From Deltaproteobacteria bacterium (GTDB lineage: Bacteria > Desulfobacterota > Desulfuromonadia > Geobacterales > Pseudopelobacteraceae): 63,044 nt of DNA. The stretch covers positions 1 through 63,044 of the forward strand of contig JAJZRX010000006.1 of assembly GCA_021850095.1 (NCBI GenBank). The letters run 5' to 3'. Below are positions 61,151-63,044 of this stretch, one piece after another (within the stretch, counting starts at the first letter, position 1; each line of letters begins with the position of its first letter). The notes beneath the pieces were generated by a model. It searched no databases. It was not told where the DNA came from and saw only the letters and a program-made list of their open reading frames with translations. Position numbers and translations under genes: made by a program.

Positions 61151-63044
61151 TCAGTACCTGTTCCCGATCTGGTCTTCGTAGGTCAGGATGTTTTTGACCT
61201 GGATGCTGGTCCCGACACCCGTACCCGGTTTAACACGGTAAGAAACCTTGATGCTGCGTTTTTCGCCCGCGCCCAGCTCTTTGAAGCGCCAGGTGACGTT
61301 GCCGTTGCTGACGGCGCTGCTGGCGGGATCGCCGGCGACAAGCTCCAGCTGTTCGGGCCAGGCGCTCACCAGTTCCACAACCCGGGCCAGATTTGAGCCC
61401 TTGTTGGTTATCGCCAGATCGAACGATCCGACCTCGCCCGGCTTGAGGCGCCCGTCGCGGCCGGACATGGCCAGTTGCAGCACCGGACGGGAATACATCA
61501 GGCGGGTCGCGCCGGATGCGGAGCGGGCAGGCTCCCCTTCGGAACTGAAGGACAGCTGCACGCTTTCTTCACTTCCATCCGGGGCTGTTTTGGGTGTCTT
61601 GATTTCGACAGCCACGCTGGCTTCTTCCTTCGGTGCCAGAGGTCCGATTTCGCTGATCTCCGGCTCGCTGGCCTGGCGGATTCCGTCGCGGTTGCTATCG
61701 TGGAAGACAATCATATCGCGACCGGCCTGCGTGGAAGAAGTGATTTTGAACCTCTCACGGACATTGCCGGTGTTGGTGACAACAAAGGGCACGGTCATGG
61801 CCTGGCCGGGAATCGTCAGCAGCTTTTCGGAAACGGGCCGGACGGTTATGCCGCGCTGGGCCTGCACCGAGGCCATGTTTGACATGAAAGCGGCGGTCGT
61901 ATTGAGCTGCCTGTTAAGCAGTTCGGCTCTGACAGCCAGCTCCTGCCCGGCCAGGGAATCATCCTTGAGCTGGAACGGCACAATCAGCTCGCGGCTCTCG
62001 CCGGATTTTATCTGCAATCCGTCAAGAACGAGAGTCGATTTTGACTCCGACCTGAAGCCGGACGCGGCAAAGTCAAACGGTTCCAACTGGGGCGGGAAGT
62101 TCAACCTGAAGCTGACATCCTGGGCAGCCGTTGAACCCACATTCAGCAGCGCCACGCGATACACCAACTTTTCACCCGGCAGCGGCTGGGTTTTGTCGGA
62201 TTTCAACACGGCCCGCAACAGCGGCGCGGCAGCGATCAGGCGCACTTCACGCGACTGGCTGGCTTCGGCCATCAGGCGTGAAACCGCCTTGACCGGATGG
62301 GTGATCCGCAACCCGTCAATGCTTGCGGCCGGAATGGTCAGCTTGACCAGACCCTTGAAGGATTCGCCCGGCGCCAGGGCGGGGGTTTGGGTGACCGCCC
62401 GGTCGGGTGCCGCTGCGCTCGCGAAACTGACCTGGAAATCAGCCGGGAAGGCCGATTCCAGATCAAAAGAGTCCGTGCCGTTGCCGCGGTTGATGATCTC
62501 GAACGGCAGGCTGGACGGGCTGGCGACATTAAAAGCTTCGGGGCGGGCCAGCAGATTGAACTCAAAACCGGCGAACTGGGCCACTTCAAGACGCAGCACC
62601 TGGGCGTTTTCCGGCAGCGTTTCGACAGCCGCCACCGTGGGTGGCAAGGCCACGGCCAGGCCAAGGTCACGAAGTTTGGCGGCGGCGGTGGTTGCCGCGC
62701 TCGAACCGGGATAATTCTCGATAATTGACTTGTACTGCTCGATCGCTTTCTCGCGCAGCGCCAGACGGGAAGCCTTGAGCTGCTCATCCGCAGCTCGCTG
62801 CCGGGCCAGACGCGTTTCTTCAGCCTTGGCGGCTGCCATACGGGCCGCTTCGGCATCCAAGGCAGCCTTCTCGGCGGCCAGACGCTCTTCTTCAGCCTTC
62901 AGGGCAGCCAGTCGGGCGCTTTCAGCCGCTGCGGCGGCCTGACGGGCCTCCTCGGCCTTCAGCCGGGCCAGACGCTCCTGCTCGGCCTTTGCTGCGGCAA
63001 CAGCCTTGCGCTCTTCCTCCAGCTTGGCAGCGGCCAGAGGTTGC
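61151..63044 (-). CDS. large coiled-coil and DUF11-like repeat protein, 3' part, cut by window end
   Basis: The frame is open to the window edge; at least 631 residues are visible. The first about 110 visible residues are a highly charged Ala/Glu/Lys/Arg helix (ERLAALKAEEERLAAEKAA), then a short TPR-like helix pair (AIEQYKSIIENYPGSSAAT). The rest is a series of beta-sandwich units with DUF11/NEW3-type patterns (LPGEKLVYRVALLNVGSTAAQDVSFRL; LKPGEVGSFDLAITNKGSNLARVVEL; YRVKPGTGVG). Such proteins are usually exported and surface- or envelope-associated. No membrane anchor is seen at the C-terminus. The 5' end, with any signal peptide, is outside. Confidence 0.7.
   Translation of the reverse strand, partial: QPLAAAKLEEERKAVAAAKAEQERLARLKAEEARQAAAAAESARLAALKAEEERLAAEKAALDAEAARMAAAKAEETRLARQRAADEQLKASRLALREKAIEQYKSIIENYPGSSAATTAAAKLRDLGLAVALPPTVAAVETLPENAQVLRLEVAQFAGFEFNLLARPEAFNVASPSSLPFEIINRGNGTDSFDLESAFPADFQVSFASAAAPDRAVTQTPALAPGESFKGLVKLTIPAASIDGLRITHPVKAVSRLMAEASQSREVRLIAAAPLLRAVLKSDKTQPLPGEKLVYRVALLNVGSTAAQDVSFRLNFPPQLEPFDFAASGFRSESKSTLVLDGLQIKSGESRELIVPFQLKDDSLAGQELAVRAELLNRQLNTTAAFMSNMASVQAQRGITVRPVSEKLLTIPGQAMTVPFVVTNTGNVRERFKITSSTQAGRDMIVFHDSNRDGIRQASEPEISEIGPLAPKEEASVAVEIKTPKTAPDGSEESVQLSFSSEGEPARSASGATRLMYSRPVLQLAMSGRDGRLKPGEVGSFDLAITNKGSNLARVVELVSAWPEQLELVAGDPASSAVSNGNVTWRFKELGAGEKRSIKVSYRVKPGTGVGTSIQVKNILTYEDQIGNRY

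Overview
The window is a single high-GC bacterial chromosome segment. The flagellar gene order (cheY-cheX-...-flgB-flgC-fliE-fliF-...-fliR-flhB with a MotE-like gene, a small 'flagellar operon protein' and FlgE inside), a leucine T-box in front of leuA in a Gram-negative context, and many sigma-54/GAF and type II secretion features fit a Geobacter/Pelobacter/Trichlorobacter-type member of the Desulfuromonadia. That placement is inference from gene content; no rRNA or tRNA gene was seen.

Layout. From 1 to about 40.8 kb almost everything is on the minus strand. 1-6.2 kb: the 5' part of pabB, an RND efflux permease, a small DMT-like membrane protein, the DNA glycosylase gene tag and the RND periplasmic adaptor. 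6.3-27.7 kb: one long flagellar/chemotaxis run, transcribed from a likely sigma-70 promoter near 27.77 kb and reading cheY, cheX, a CheX-receiver fusion, a TPR protein, then rod, MS-ring, C-ring, export, hook and export-gate genes down to flhB; there may be extra promoters at about 23.3 and 11.6 kb. 27.8-31.7 kb: a phosphohexomutase, a stand-alone FlhB C-domain homologue and a second FliK-like protein. 31.8-40.8 kb: glgP, then the type II secretion genes gspF-E-D-C and dapF.

At 40.9 kb back-to-back promoters drive dapF leftwards and a gamma carbonic anhydrase-like gene rightwards. The plus-strand block 41.0-50.8 kb holds hsdR, hsdS, an AAA ATPase, a TOPRIM-like DUF4276 protein, hsdM and an Nramp transporter, almost all overlapping or abutting. 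The ATPase/DUF4276 pair sits between hsdS and hsdM and is the best candidate for an under-described defence module (a guard or back-up effector attached to a type I restriction system). A 95-bp palindromic repeat element lies between hsdR and hsdS inside an apparent 19-bp duplication.

50.8-56.8 kb holds a metallo-beta-lactamase-fold hydrolase, a large protein of unknown function, flgM behind a FliA-type promoter, and a GAF/sigma-54 enhancer-binding regulator. 56.9-58.8 kb is leuA (minus) with its T-box leader, terminator and promoter. A divergent gene encodes a pseudo-receiver/transmembrane protein. The window ends in a minus-strand pair: a LysM/TPR protein and the 3' part of a large repeat-domain protein that runs off the edge.

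Points that change the annotation: flhB seems to start at an ACG codon; gspD at TTG; fliN, fliO, tag, hsdS and the pseudo-receiver gene at GTG; the fliL, flgB, leuA, MBL-hydrolase and 51.6-kb genes start inside the longest open frames.
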